Assembly (NCBI GenBank): GCA_947561395.2
Contig: OX387193.1
Coordinates: 33,368,255-33,432,254 of the forward strand
Source of the DNA: Buxus sempervirens
Taxonomy: Eukaryota; Streptophyta; Magnoliopsida; Buxales; Buxaceae
Length of the DNA: 64,000 bases
Direction: 5' to 3'
The notes under the pieces were generated by a model. The model had not been told where the DNA came from. It was given only the letters and a program-made list of their open reading frames with translations, and made no database searches. This document shows, in pieces, positions 21,511 to 32,545 of the stretch. A program made the translations under genes and the position numbers. Positions within the stretch are counted from its first letter, which is position 1. Each line of letters starts with the position of its first letter.

Positions 21511-21534
21511 TTTCTTTTCATGAAGATCACCAAC

Positions 21535-22197
21535 TAGGGCTGGCAATCGATTGAATACGGTTCGAATATAGGTTGAACCGTATTCGAACTGATTATATAA
21601 CATACATATTCGAATTTGACCAATATCCGATCGGATATCAGTCGGTTCAAACCGAATTTGAATTCAAAATTTATTTTTATATTCGAATTCGATTATATCT
21701 GAATTGGATTATTCGAATTTTCTTATGGTTAACTCAGACGTGGTTTAAAGCGGTTGAACCACACTCCGACACGTAATAAAAAAAGAGGGGAACAATGTTA
21801 TAAGGGAAAGGGGCTGGGAACTTCCATTCTTAGCTGATGTGGGACAATGGGATAATGCAAACACTGGGAACTTGCGTGCGTTAATCCCATTCCCACATCG
21901 GCTGGGAACGGGAGTTCCCAGCTGACCTCATCTATAAAAGGGAGGGATCCCTTTTCCCTCCCAATGTGATTTGTCTTTAGTTAGATAATATAATATTTAA
22001 TAAATATAATAAATTCGACATAAAATCGGATATTCCGTCGACTATGGTTATATAACCATATTCGGATTCAAAAATTTCGGATAAAAATATTTGTTACCGT
22101 ATTCGATTCGATGGATGTAAATGCATATCTGAATTCGATAAATTGGATCGAATACAGGTCGAATTCGGATCTGGAATTCGACCCATTGACAACCCTA
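21535..22197. mobile_element. hAT-like non-autonomous element
   Basis: Termini TAGGGCTGGCAATCGATTGA and, reverse-read, TAGGGTTGTCAATGGGTCGA are hAT-type inverted repeats. The 8-bp target duplication is TCACCAAC (21527-21534) versus TCACCATC (22198-22205), one mismatch. The arms are rich in GAATTCGA and CGAATA words. The middle (about 21790-21960) has a different composition and includes two GCTGGGAAC blocks and a CTATAAAAGGGAGG segment. There is no transposase. It lies in ORF2 of the LINE, between endonuclease and RT. Confidence 0.8.
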
Positions 22198-22205
22198 TCA
22201 CCATC

Positions 22206-23098
22206 TACCTATTTATTCCATTTTTGCAAATCTTTTGCTAAGGAAGATAGCTTTGAAAGAAATGTGAACTGAGATTCCCCGGGGGGGGGGGGGGGGGGGG
22301 GGGGGGGAAGAATTCCACGAATTGTATATTGTCTGATGGAAACTTTCTTCTTTGGTCCAGAATGCTTCAAAATGAAATTGTTTTTCCTTAACCTATTTTC
22401 ATAAGATAGATTGATTAGCAAAGGACAGTGATCAGATACTATGATTGGATGAGAGAATATAATTGGATGAGGGAGTAATTCAAAAAAAAAATCCATAGAG
22501 ACGAAAGTACGATCAATTTTTTCATATATACGCCCTATGCCTTGTTGTCCATTGTACCAAGTGAATTTGGGTCCTCGCATAGGTATTTCTGTCATGTTGC
22601 AATCATTGATCAGCCATTGGAAGCATTTCGATTGCTTATTGTTAAGAGGTGACCCTCCCCTCTTCTCGCTTTCTTGCAACATTGCATTGAAGTCTCCACA
22701 AAGGACCCATGGAAGGGTGAAGGAGTCTTCCATTTCAACCACTTTTTGGCATCAAATCATTTGGACTTCTAATTTGGAACTAGAATTTATAAACAGAACT
22801 AACCATGTCTTCCCCTTATAAAAAATTTGGATTAACATGAACCATTGAGAGTGTGATAGAATTGGACAGAATACTCCTTTAACCGCAATAACAAAAAACC
22901 TTCTCGGCGATTAACCGAAGGAATATCAAAATAATCTAGAAAGCCTAATTTCCTGACCAGGAGTTTAGCTAAGGAAGTTTTTTCCAAGGTCTCAAAGAGC
23001 AAAATTAACCCTGGCTTATGAGTCAAAAACATGTCTTTGAGATGATTCTACGTCACGATATGACCAAGACCTTGACAATTCCAAAATAGTATCTTCAT
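22206..23098 (-). pseudogene. LINE ORF2 endonuclease domain (inverted 5' part)
   Basis: The ATG at 23098-23096 starts MKILFWNCQGLG, a standard plant LINE endonuclease opening, with an in-frame stop soon after (TAG near 23048). Further in, LPWVLCGDFNAMLQESEKRG near 22700 and FTWYNGQQGIGRIYEKIDR near 22560 are followed by HPIIVSDHCPLLI near 22440. These hold the catalytic GDFN and the terminal SDH motifs. A C27 run on this strand adds nine in-frame Pro codons. Confidence 0.85.
22281..22307 (+). repeat. G27 homopolymer
   Basis: 27 consecutive G on the plus strand inside the LINE endonuclease/linker. On the coding (minus) strand it is C27, exactly nine Pro codons, so the frame is not shifted. 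Confidence 0.9.
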
Positions 23099-23159
23099 TA
23101 CTTGGGACTCCTCGAGGATTTAGAAGAAAAGGGAAGCAACAGTGATGACTGATCAACTG

Positions 23160-24148
23160 GAGAGAACATCCTTTTTTTGAAATATGCTAATTCCTCTCTG
23201 AGTGAACTGGATTGTGAGTCTCAATCCTTAGAGTGAGCATCTTGGATCATCATAGCCTTGGATGATGATTGAATGCTCCTTCACAAACGATTACGAGAAG
23301 GCAAAGGATCTTTAGTTGAATTAACCAAGTGTGGGGTGGTCGAAAAATGTATGCCATTACGATTCATCTGTTCCTGATCAGTTGAAGGAAAAAAGTCAGT
23401 CAAAAGTAGATTAATAGTTGGGCTAGCCATATTACCCGGGATTTTGAGGGAAGGTATTGGGCTGAGAAAACAAAAGGCTTAGCTTTCCCATCATTTGAGC
23501 CTGAAGTAAGGTGGGAGCCCATAGAACTATTCTCTGGGGCTGAAATAGAAGGCCCAAAATCCATCATAGGCCCATCAAATAATGATTTTGAATGTCTACT
23601 CAACTCATCCGAGTCAAGACTCAGACGATTAGGCTTAGCGCTCAGAAAGATTCCATTCGAGCTTTGCTTCGCTCTTGCCGCCTGTCAGAATAGTCGCCGC
23701 CAACGAATAGCTACCTTATTCTTCATAGAGTATCTTGGCATAGCTTTTAGTGATTGGATCATCATATAGTCAGCGGATGAAAGCTTTGAACGGGACATTA
23801 AGGTGTGCCCTTGGAGACCACAGGAAAAACAAAAATCAGGAATACCTTCAAAACAAAAAGAAACCCAAACCTTTTCCTCTTGTAGATCTTCAACAAAGAT
23901 TCTTGCTAGTAATGGTTAGGATAAGGGGAGCTTCCGACATAAGCACACATAAGGGAAGTTCGACTCTTGTAGCAATTCAATCTACAGTGTTTCGCCAAAA
24001 TTAGCTCCCAGCCTTAGTAAAAATTCTTTATCCATGAGCGATCGCAAAAGATCATGAAGTTGAGCCTAGATCGTGAAAGAAGAGAATACAAAAGATTCAG
24101 CCTCACTAGGATTATGGATTTTTTCAGTTAGACACAGCTAGTTGTTGA
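23160..24148 (-). pseudogene. LINE ORF1, 3' part
   Basis: Continuation of the ORF1 gag-like protein after the chromovirus insertion. Minus-strand frames near 24050-23960 read LHDLLRSLMDKEFLLRLGAN, which fits the end of DUF4283 and the following linker in plant LINE ORF1. Beyond that the frame is broken. The stretch to 23160 is poorly conserved, as is usual for the variable C-terminal part. It ends about 60 bases upstream of the ORF2 start. Confidence 0.55.
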
Positions 24149-24153
24149 TAAAC
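24149..24153 (+). repeat. Target duplication TAAAC of the chromovirus
   Basis: TAAAC precedes the 5' LTR; the same five bases follow the 3' LTR at 31879-31883. Confidence 0.9.
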
Positions 24154-24524
24154 TGTTATAGGCTTAATGGTGATCCTTTCAAGTATTGGATAAATAATGA
24201 AAGTTGCTTGCGTTAGTTTCCATTAGTTACTATTTTTGTGGCTAGTATTTAGGAGAATCAGTTAAAGAAGATCAGTTCTTCAATTGGTGATAAGAATAAA
24301 TAATAAGGTGATAAGAGCAAGTGGTACTTACAGATTAGTCTAGTTTCTATTTCTTAGGTATACCTTGCAGGTTTCTAATTGTAATCCTTTTCTATAAATA
24401 CCTGATCCAGCAGTGAATAAAGGATAACAACTTTTTTGAGCAATTCTATTTGTATTGGAGGTTTGGACCCTCGAAGTGTCTAGAACAGGGTTTCCTTCTT
24501 TGCATAGTTAATTTGACTGTGACA
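24154..24524 (+). repeat. 5' LTR of Reina-like element
   Basis: 371 bp, TGTTATAGGCTT...GACTGTGACA. It contains a TATA-like TCTATAAATACCTGATC near 24395 and AATAAAGGATAAC downstream, consistent with promoter and polyadenylation signals. Confidence 0.9.
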
Positions 24525-24526
24525 AT

Positions 24527-24538
24527 TGGTATTAGAGC
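24527..24538 (+). promoter_or_regulatory. Primer binding site (initiator Met tRNA)
   Basis: TGGTATTAGAGC lies two bases after the LTR and matches the usual TGGTATCAGAGC at 11 of 12 positions. Confidence 0.8.
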
Positions 24539-24549
24539 ACAACGATCCG

Positions 24550-26202
24550 ATGGCCAACGGAGTGAACACTCGCTATTCTCAGTTAGCAGAATCATTAGCT
24601 AGCGTCAAACAACAGCAAGAGGTACAATCAGAACTCAACCAACGAGCTATACAAGATCTCTCTCAACAAATCCAGCAGTTAGCAGCCAGCTTGGAAAACT
24701 TGGGTAAACAAAGAGACAAGCAACCCATTGAGGTGCTAGAGGGGTCGTCCAACATATCAGAGCACCTCCTGTATGAGGCACACCGGGGCATCCAATCAAG
24801 AACTATAAGGTTAGAATTTCCAAAATTTGATGGTACTAACCCCTCTGGTTGGGTTTATAGGGCAAATAAATTCTTTGCATATCACCAGACGAACCCATTA
24901 CATCGGATCTTAATTTCTTCATTCCACATGGAGGGACCAGCCCTCACTTGGTTCCAAGATATGGAGGAATCTGGAAACTTGACGAGTTGGGATACATTCA
25001 CAAAGGCCTTACTAACACGATTTGGCCCTTCGGTGTATGACGACCCCATGGAAGAGCTAATCAAATTGCGTCAGACCTCGACAGTTGAAGCTTACAAAAC
25101 TCAGTTTGAAGCACTCACCAATCTACTACCCCGATTGGATGAGCACTACAAGTTAAGTTGCTTCCTTGGTGGCCTTCGTGATGACATCCGTTTGCCGGTA
25201 AGAATGCTCCAACCTCCCCCTCTTATTTCTGCATTCGGCCTTGCCAGGATCCAGGAAGAGCACAGTACAAATATGAGAAGATCTTTTAGAGCAATACCTA
25301 ACATGGCTAATCTCCCTACGACCAACTCTTCAATTCCACGCCGACAGCCATTAGCGGTTCCACGCCTTTCTCAAGCACAGATGCGAAAACGTCGTGAGCG
25401 GGGACTTTGCTACAATTGCGATGAGAAGTGGTCCCAAGGGCATCGATGTAAAGGGCCTCGGTTCTTCCTTATGGAAGTTGCTGATTTTGATGATGTGGAT
25501 GAGTCTACCACAGAACCCCCTCGACAACCAAATCCGGGAGTGCAAATTGAAGAATTTTCAGTTGAAACTATCGTTGACACAGCACCACAGATTTCTCTTC
25601 ATGCTCTATCTGGAACACCAACACCAAAAACAATGTGGTTGACAGGCACCCTTCGTGGGCACCAGGTGGTAATCTTACTTGACTCTGGGAGTACACACAA
25701 CTTCATCGATCCAGAAACTACTCGGCGAGCTCAACTACAAATAGAGCACAATGAACCAGTCCGAGTGATGGTTGGGAGTGGAGAAGTCCTCCTCAGTACA
25801 GAAAAGTGTGTGAACATCTATTTAGTGGTTCAGACCCACAAATTGGTAGCTGATTTTTTGGTTCTGACACTTGGCAGATGTGACATCGTCCTTGGAATCC
25901 ATTGGTTACACACTCTCGGACCGATTATATGGGATTTCCTACACCTTACTATGCAGTTCCAGATCCAAGGAAAAACCATTTTCTTGAAGGGTAAGTCTTC
26001 TACTGAGTTAACTTTCATACCAGATGATTCATTAAAAAAGGTGATAAAAACATCAACCAAAGGCCTATTCCTCCAATTGATAACGTCACCTTCTTGTGAG
26101 GAGACTCAACTTGAGCCAATTGTAGGCTCAATCAAAGATCCGGCTGCTCCTATTCTTAGCTCAAACAGTGATACAATTGCTCTAGATCCTGATCTACAGT
26201 AA
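24550..26202 (+). pseudogene. Gag-protease part of the Reina-like polyprotein
   Basis: The chosen start is the ATG at 24550 (MANGVNTRYSQL), because codons before it overlap the primer site. A coiled-coil-like Gln-rich N-terminus leads to a Retrotrans_gag domain (WVYRANKFFAYHQTN, GPALTWFQDMEES, LLTRFGPSVYDDPMEEL). A zinc knuckle, CYNCDEKWSQGHRC, lies near 25409, and an aspartic protease with LLDSGSTHNFID near 25675. TAA at 26200-26202 interrupts what should be one gag-pol frame, which continues in the same phase. The protease active site is intact. Confidence 0.88.
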
Positions 26203-27098
26203 CTGTTAGATTCATTTTGGGATTTATTTGATGAACCCAAAGGTATCCCTCCACCAAGAAGTCATGATCATCGCATCCCCCTTCAAGATGGAGCAAAGCC
26301 TGTGTGTGTTCGGCCTTATCGATACCCTTACTACCAGAAGGAGGAAATAGAGCGTATTTTTCGAGAAATGCTTGCCACTGGAATAATTCGTCCTAGCCAA
26401 AGCCCTTACTCATCTCCGGTATTACTTGTTCGCAAGGCTGATGGAAGTTGGAGGTTATGTGTTGATTATCGTGCATTGAATCGTGAGACAATAAAGGATA
26501 AATATCCAATTTTGGTGGTGGATGAACTTTTAGATGAGCTCCATGGAGCGGTGATTTTTTCAAAATTGGATTTGGGGTCTGGTTACCATCAAATCAGAGT
26601 ACAACCTGAAGATATAAAAAAAACTGCTTTTAGAACTCATCAGGGCCACTATGAATTTCTGGTAATGCCCTTTGGCTTAACCAATTAACCAATGCACCCT
26701 CTACCTTTCAAGGACTTATGAATGATATCTTCCGCCCTCTTCTTTGCAAGTTTGTGTTAGTATTTTTTGACGATATCTTGGTGTACAGCAGATCAAGGGA
26801 GGAGCATATTAACCATCTACACATTGTGTTGGGCTTGCTCCGGAAGCATAAGTTATATGCCAAGCTCTCCAAATGTAAGTTTGGGAGGCCACAAATCGAT
26901 TATTTGGGACACAACATTTCCCAAGATGGGGTAAGAGCTGATCCAGGCAAAATTGATTCTATGCTTACTTGGCCTCTTCCTACTTCCATTAAATCACTTC
27001 GAGGATTTTTGGGACTTACAGGCTATTATCGGAAATTTATCCGTGATTATGGAAAAATAGCATCACCACTCACTAATTTGCTTAAAAAGAATGCCTTC
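26203..27098 (+). pseudogene. Reverse transcriptase part of the Reina-like polyprotein
   Basis: In frame with gag-protease after the TAA. RT motifs include [47 protein letters not shown] and the catalytic segment VFFDDILVYSR near 26765. A duplicated 8-bp word (TAACCAAT, about 26680-26695) shifts the frame just after GLTN and creates a stop. The rest, to FLGLTGYYRKFI and LTNLLKKNA, is in another frame. The domain is then cut at 27098 by the nested solo LTR. Confidence 0.88.
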
Positions 27099-29566
27099 TG
27101 TGCTCACCCGATTTCGGACTGCACGCGAGGTGCATGCGAAGGTGATGCTCGCCTCGGGACTGTTTGGAGTCGCCACTGCCTGAGAGGTGCAGGCAAACAC
27201 AAAGGGGCACCTATCCGAGCCTAATTTTCTGGTCTGTGGCTTTTTAGAGATCTGAGCAAGTTCTCGGTTACGTCTAGGGAAGTCCGAAGACACCCTAGCC
27301 CGCCCCGTTGGTTGACGGGTCCCATGGGTCTCCCTGGTTTTGAGTCAACTTAGTTCTCACCCAATTCCTAAGCCAGCATGCACACTTATTTGGTCTGGTG
27401 GGGACCACTGAGGGTGTGGGTCCCCTTTTTATTTGATTTTATCTTTTTATCAATTAATGAAATGGGTCTGGTATGGGCCCTGTTGGAAGCCATGTTGGGC
27501 TTAAGTCAAGCCCAAGGCCCAATTCGGGTTATTGGGTAACCCTGCTTGGATTTGGCTATTTAGTTTAAAGGTTGATTAAATATTTACAAAATTAGTGGGT
27601 TGAAGTTTTTAAGGCCCAATGGGCTTGGATTTGGCCCACGGGCAATTTAATCAAGTGGCCTTGGGTCCATTTATCAAAATGGGCCTTGGTTGGGCCGGAC
27701 GGGATGTGGGCCCCATTGGAGGGCCCACGGTCTCGAAATGGGCTTGGAGCAACCCAAGAAGCCTAGGGGGGTCAAGTTTTACAAATATGGGTCGGATAAG
27801 GTCCCATCGGGTCCAAAAATTCCACTTTTTACATTATTTTGAAACTGCCCGCATTTACTATACAGGCTGGCATTGTCTGTAAATGCAATACGGGTCAGGC
27901 CTGCCCGTTAGTAAATACGGGCACGCCCAGACCGCACTGCCAATGCAGGCACGCTTGATTTTACAGTTTTGTGCCAATTTTGCTTGGGATCAATTTGGTT
28001 GGCCTCCTGGATGCTCCGGCGACTTCTGTTGAGGTTCCCAGTTCCTTCAGGGTGCTTTATTTACCTTACTTGGCCTAAATGGCCTCTTATCCTTTCTCTT
28101 TTGCATTCTTTAAAGCCACCCTTTTTTCCTTAACCTTTCATGGCTGTTCTCAAGAAGGGAAGGAGAGGGAAAGAAGGTGGGATACAGCAGATTTACATGG
28201 AGGATAAATCCCTCATAATAAACAAAGCAAAACAATGAGTTAAGGTAATTTAAAGTTAGTTTCAATGCCCCTTTTTTATTTAGGATTGTTCTTTTCCCTT
28301 TATAGGGAAACCACCTTGAACCAAGTTTCTCGTAGCGCACAATAAACAGCAAACGAGTTAGTGTTATGGTAAAAATAGGATGTAGAAAAGAAATTCAAAG
28401 AGATATTGAAAGAAATCACATTTTACTTATGTCCATAGAAATACTTACAATATAACTTCCTTGCTTGTTTTTGTACTTTGCGGTTCTCCGGAAATTTTGA
28501 CAGCGCTTCCGCACTCTGTGGGATTCTTTGAAATGAATTTGAAAGAGGTTTGTTGGCTCTTTATGCTCAAAGGGTGAAAAGGCAGAGTTTGGGCAAGGTT
28601 TAGGGGTAGCCTAAGGGCATTTTGGGTATTTCATGGTTTGGTATTGGAAGCAACAGTATTTGGGCAGGGCTTGGACGTGGCAAAACTCAAGGAAGGAGAG
28701 GGGGAGAGACTTGGGGGGTTGGCTTACACAAATGGGGGGGGGGGGGGGGGGGGTGGCCCCCTATTTATAAGCATTTTTTTGTGCCTGTATTTGAAGTGCG
28801 GGCATGCCTTGTCCGTACTTCAAATGCGGGCATGCCTTGCCCGTACTTCAAATGCGGGCAAAATAAACACGTTTTAAAATCTCGCGAATCCGCTAGCTGT
28901 CACCGTACGGGACGCGTGTCCTACTTCTAGAAGGCTTGCCCATATTTGAATTACGGGCATGCCTCGCCCGCACTTCAAATACGGGCGTGCAAGTTTTTTA
29001 AATGCTGAATTTGAAACACTTTATTAAATTTGATTTTTAATAAAGATTTTATACGATTTTTTGATTATTATATTATAAAAACGAGATTTTTATTAAAATA
29101 TTATTAAAAAATAAAGATATTTCTATTAAATGATTATTTTATTTATTTTATTCATTTATTCTGCTTTTTTGCTGCTGTTTTGCCACATGGGCAGCTTTCT
29201 TTGAGACTTCAACTGCCCATAACTTTTCCATCCGAACTCTGATTTCAACAAATTTGGTGTCGTTGGAATTAGCTCGAAATGCTCTATCCAATGGGATCAA
29301 ATTGGGCAGTTGAATTGGGGTGAACAAAAAGTCAACTTTCGCTTCCCCAAAAGTTTGACCGGCTCATAACTTCCTCATCCGGATCCCCATTCCAGCAAAC
29401 TCAGTTGCGTTGGAGCTGTGTCAAAATGCTCTTTTCAATGAGAGGAAGTTTAATGGCCAAATCTCTTTTGATCAAAAAGTCAATTTTTGGCCCCCTCATG
29501 GTTTGACTTTTCAATTAAAATTTTTATTTTTTGCACTTTGGAGGGTGCAAAAATCAGGTGCTAACA
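27099..29566. mobile_element. 2.47-kb solo LTR nested in the chromovirus
   Basis: Starts TGTGCTCACCCGATTTCGGA and ends ATCAGGTGCTAACA, with target duplication CCTTC at 27094-27098 and 29567-29571. It has no internal coding, primer site or second LTR, so a solo LTR is the simplest reading. The length points to a long-LTR gypsy family such as Tat/Athila-like, which is inference. Inside are repeated GCGGGCATGCCTTGCCCGTA words and a duplicated TCATAACTT...CATCCGGA block. Confidence 0.85.
28734..28753 (+). repeat. G20 homopolymer
   Basis: 20 consecutive G inside the 2.47-kb solo LTR, followed by TGGCCCCC. Confidence 0.9.
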
Positions 29567-31506
29567 CCTTCCAATGGTCTTCAGAAGCCACTCAAGCTTT
29601 TAATAGGCTAAAGGAGGCAGTGGCCACCCCTCCAGTTTTGGCTTTACTAGATTTCTCCAAACCATTTACCATCGAGTGCGATGCTTCAAGAGGAGGCATT
29701 GGAGCTGTTCTCATGCAAGCTGGACGTCCCATTGCATTCCTCAGTCATGCTCTCAAGGGACGAAACCAACACCTTTCCACTTATGAGAAAGAGCTCCTTG
29801 CATTGGTGGTGGCAGTTAAAAATTGGCGACCTTATTTGCTTGGAAATACATTTACTGTGAAGACAGATCACCAAGCTCTCAAATACCTCTTGGAACAGCG
29901 AATAGGGACTGCTATGCAGCAACGTTGGGCAGCCAAATTAATCGGGTATGATATGAGGATAGAATACAAGACTCGGCAGCAAAATAAAGTTGCTTATGCA
30001 TTGTCCAGACGCATGGAAAATGAGGTCACTCTAGCTGCCTTTAGCCAACCCCTTGCCACTTGGTTGGATGAATTGAGAGCAGCATATGCTACAGATCTGG
30101 AGCTGAATTTTCTTTGGAACCAATTTCATGGTGGTGCATTGACTTCTCCAAAATATTCTTTGAAAAATGGTCTTATCCATTATAAAGGAAGGATTTTGAT
30201 AGGTGACCAACCAGAGCTCAAAGCCAAGTTGCTTCACCTCATGCACGACAACTCTTTAGGTGGACATTTGGGTTTCCATAAGACCTTACAACGTCTCAAG
30301 CATGAATTCACTTGGAAAGGACTTCGTCGTGATGTAAAAAGTCATGTGAGGGAATGCGATACTTGCCAACACACTAAATTTGAGAATCTTAAACCTGTGG
30401 GTCTTCTACAGCCACTACTGGTCCCTCAACGTATCTGGACATAGATTTCCATGGATTTTATAGAAGGACTACCGAATTCTGAAGGATTTAATGTCATTTT
30501 CGTTGTGGTGGACAGGCTCAGTAAATATAGTCATTTTATAAAGATGGCACACCCATACACAGCTGCTACAGTTGCTCGGTTATTCATGGAACATGTCTTC
30601 AAACTTCACAGGATGCCAAGTTCAATTGTTAGTGATCGTGATCCAGTATCTACTAGTAAATTTTGGCATGAGCTCTTCCATTTACAAGGTACTGAATTAG
30701 CACATAGCTCTGCCTATCACCCTCAATCAGATGGGCAGACAGAAAGTGTTAATAAATGTGTGGAACAATATCTTCGAAGCTTTGTAGGACTTCGACCCAA
30801 GGATTGGTCAATGTGGTTGCCTATGGCAGAGTATTGGTTTAATACTAATGTCCATGATTCCACGAGACTAACGCCGTTTGAGGTAGTATATGGGGTGCCA
30901 CCACCAAAACTAATCTCTTTTGTGCCTGGTACCACTCGAGCACTTGCTGTGGAGGAAGCTCTAAGAAGCCGTGACCAGATCATATCTCTTCTCCGTAACA
31001 ATCTACAAGCTGCTCAAGAGCGCATGAAAAAGTTTGCTAATTGAAATCGCACAGACAAGGAATTTGCAGAGGGAGAATGGGTCTTTCTTCATCTCCAACC
31101 CTATCGACAACAATCCTTAGCTGTCTGCCGCAACTTGAAGCTCTCACCACGATTTTTTGGGCCCTTCAAAATTTTAAAAAAGATTGGTTCAATCGCTTAC
31201 AAGCTAGCACTACCCGTAGACTGCAAATTGCATCCTGTTTTCCATGTTTCTTGCTTGAAGAAGAAACTTGGTACAAACATCCCTGTTCAACCTACCTTGC
31301 CTCCAGTTATTGACGAAGGCACTTTGCATCCTGACCCTGAAGCAATCTTGGAACGAAGAATGAGTCGCCGAGGCAACCATGCTCAAATTGAAGTTTTGGT
31401 CAAGTGGGTAGGAGCTTCCGTTGAAGATGCCACATGGGAGGACTGGGAGAATCTTTGCAAAATGTTCCCAAACCGTGAGGACACAGTTTTTCGGAGACAG
31501 GGATAA
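29567..31506 (+). pseudogene. RNase H, integrase and chromodomain of the Reina-like polyprotein
   Basis: Resumes with the target duplication and FQWSSEATQAF. RNase H shows FTIECDASRGGIGAVLMQ, STYEKELLALV and VKTDHQALKYLL. Integrase has HH-CC-type DNSLGGHLGFHKT and CDTCQHTK, then a catalytic core with DFIEGLP, IVSDRDPVST and HPQSDGQTESVNK. The C-terminus has KLSPRFFGPFKILKKIG and a chromodomain, EVLVKWVGASVEDATWEDWE. Nonsense codons at 30442-30444 (TAG) and 31042-31044 (TGA) interrupt one otherwise continuous frame. In active chromoviruses the chromodomain guides integration to heterochromatin. Confidence 0.9.
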
Positions 31507-31878
31507 TATTATGGGCTTAATGGTGATCCTTTCAAGTATTGGATAAATAATGAAAGTTTCTGGCGTTAGTTTCCATTAGTTACTATTTTTGTGGCTAGTA
31601 TTTAGGAGAATCAGTTAAAGAAGATCAGTTCTTCAATTGGTGATAAGAATAAATAATTAGGTGATAAGAGCAAGTGGTACTTACAGATTAGTCTAGTTTC
31701 TATTTCTTAGGGATACTTTGCACGTTTCTAATTGTAATCCTTTTCTATAAATACTTGATCCAGCAATGAATAAAGGAGAACAACTTTTTTGAGCAATTAT
31801 ATTTGTATTGGAGGTTTGGACCCCTCAAAGTGTCCAGAACAGGGTTTCCTTCTTTGCATAGTTAATTTGACTGTGACA
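31507..31878 (+). repeat. 3' LTR of Reina-like element
   Basis: 372 bp, beginning TATTATGGGCTT (TG mutated to TA) and ending CTGTGACA. A short purine-rich stretch, GGAGACAGGGATAA, precedes it and could be the polypurine tract. Confidence 0.9.
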
Positions 31879-31883
31879 TAAAC

Positions 31884-32200
31884 CAAGGGCTTCCCCCAAG
31901 AACCGAATTCATATCTCTATTTGTCATAAAGGAGATCATAAATCTGGAGTCAGATATTGCTGCAATCTCTTGAACCTTAATAGATTTCCATGCACGAGAT
32001 ACGAAACTCCGGTCTGCAGAGGACGATACCTTTCCCCCCAAAATTTCCAAGACAATCATGTATCGCCATTTGCTAGCCAACCTATGTTTTTCCTCCATAC
32101 TTAAAGAAAATACCGTGTCTGGTCTTTGTGGAATCAGGAAGTGATTAAATTTTTTTGCAATATCCTCCATCTCAACTGCCAGGGATAGACTCAGCACTGA
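31884..32200 (-). pseudogene. LINE ORF1, 5' part with DUF4283
   Basis: The minus-strand frame starts at ATG 32197 and reads MLSLSLAVEMEDIAKKFNHF. SLSMEEKHRLASKWRYMIVL then SFVSRAWKSIKVQEI and SRFMISFMTNRDMNSVL follow. This is the DUF4283 domain typical of plant LINE ORF1 proteins, which bind the element RNA. It is cut at GGSPWF... by the chromovirus, and the remainder lies at 24148 and below. The match of orientation and content across 7.7 kb of foreign DNA ties both halves to one LINE. Confidence 0.75.
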
Positions 32201-32545
32201 TCACTCAGAGTGGAGGAGATTTAGAAACTGAACATTATTTTGAGCAGCTGATGAAAGAAACACCCGATCAAGTACCCAGTAAACCAGCTAATCTAGAAAA
32301 CCTCAATTAGAAAGCCAAATGGAAGTACTTCACCTATCAGGAAGGGAAATCTGAGAGAAAAAGGGAGGAAATCAGAGTAACGGCTTAGAGAAGAGAGTCC
32401 CATGAGAGGAGGTAAGAATGAGGGAACGCAAGTGTTGAAACACTACCACCCAGATATCTCTAGGTTTTGGAGAAAACCAGGTAGTAGACAGCAAAAACCA
32501 GACAAGACCTTCTCCTGACCACACAACTCCCAAAATTGCCCAAAA
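32201..32545 (-). other. LINE 5' leader up to the inversion junction
   Basis: Non-coding sequence between the ORF1 start and the plus-strand 3' half. It is most simply the LINE 5' untranslated region, inverted with the rest of the 5' part. The junction is placed at about 32545 because plus-strand ORF2 coding begins there. Confidence 0.55.

Larger units (their letters stand above)
24154..31878 (+). mobile_element. Reina-like Ty3/gypsy chromovirus, degenerate
   Basis: Complete LTR retrotransposon with LTRs of about 371 bp, a 5-bp TAAAC duplication, an initiator-Met-type primer site, gag, protease, RT, RNase H, integrase and a C-terminal chromodomain. Without the nested 2468-bp solo LTR and its 5-bp duplication it is about 5.25 kb. 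With the short LTRs and the chromodomain this best fits the Reina clade; a tree would be needed to confirm. The LTRs differ by about 14 substitutions and one indel, so it is not a recent insertion. The polyprotein frame has three nonsense changes and one 8-bp duplication. Confidence 0.88.

Noticed and set aside
24154..31878. Endogenous pararetrovirus (caulimovirid)
   Set aside because: Integrase, chromodomain, paired LTRs and a target duplication identify a Ty3/gypsy retrotransposon; no movement- or coat-protein motifs were seen.
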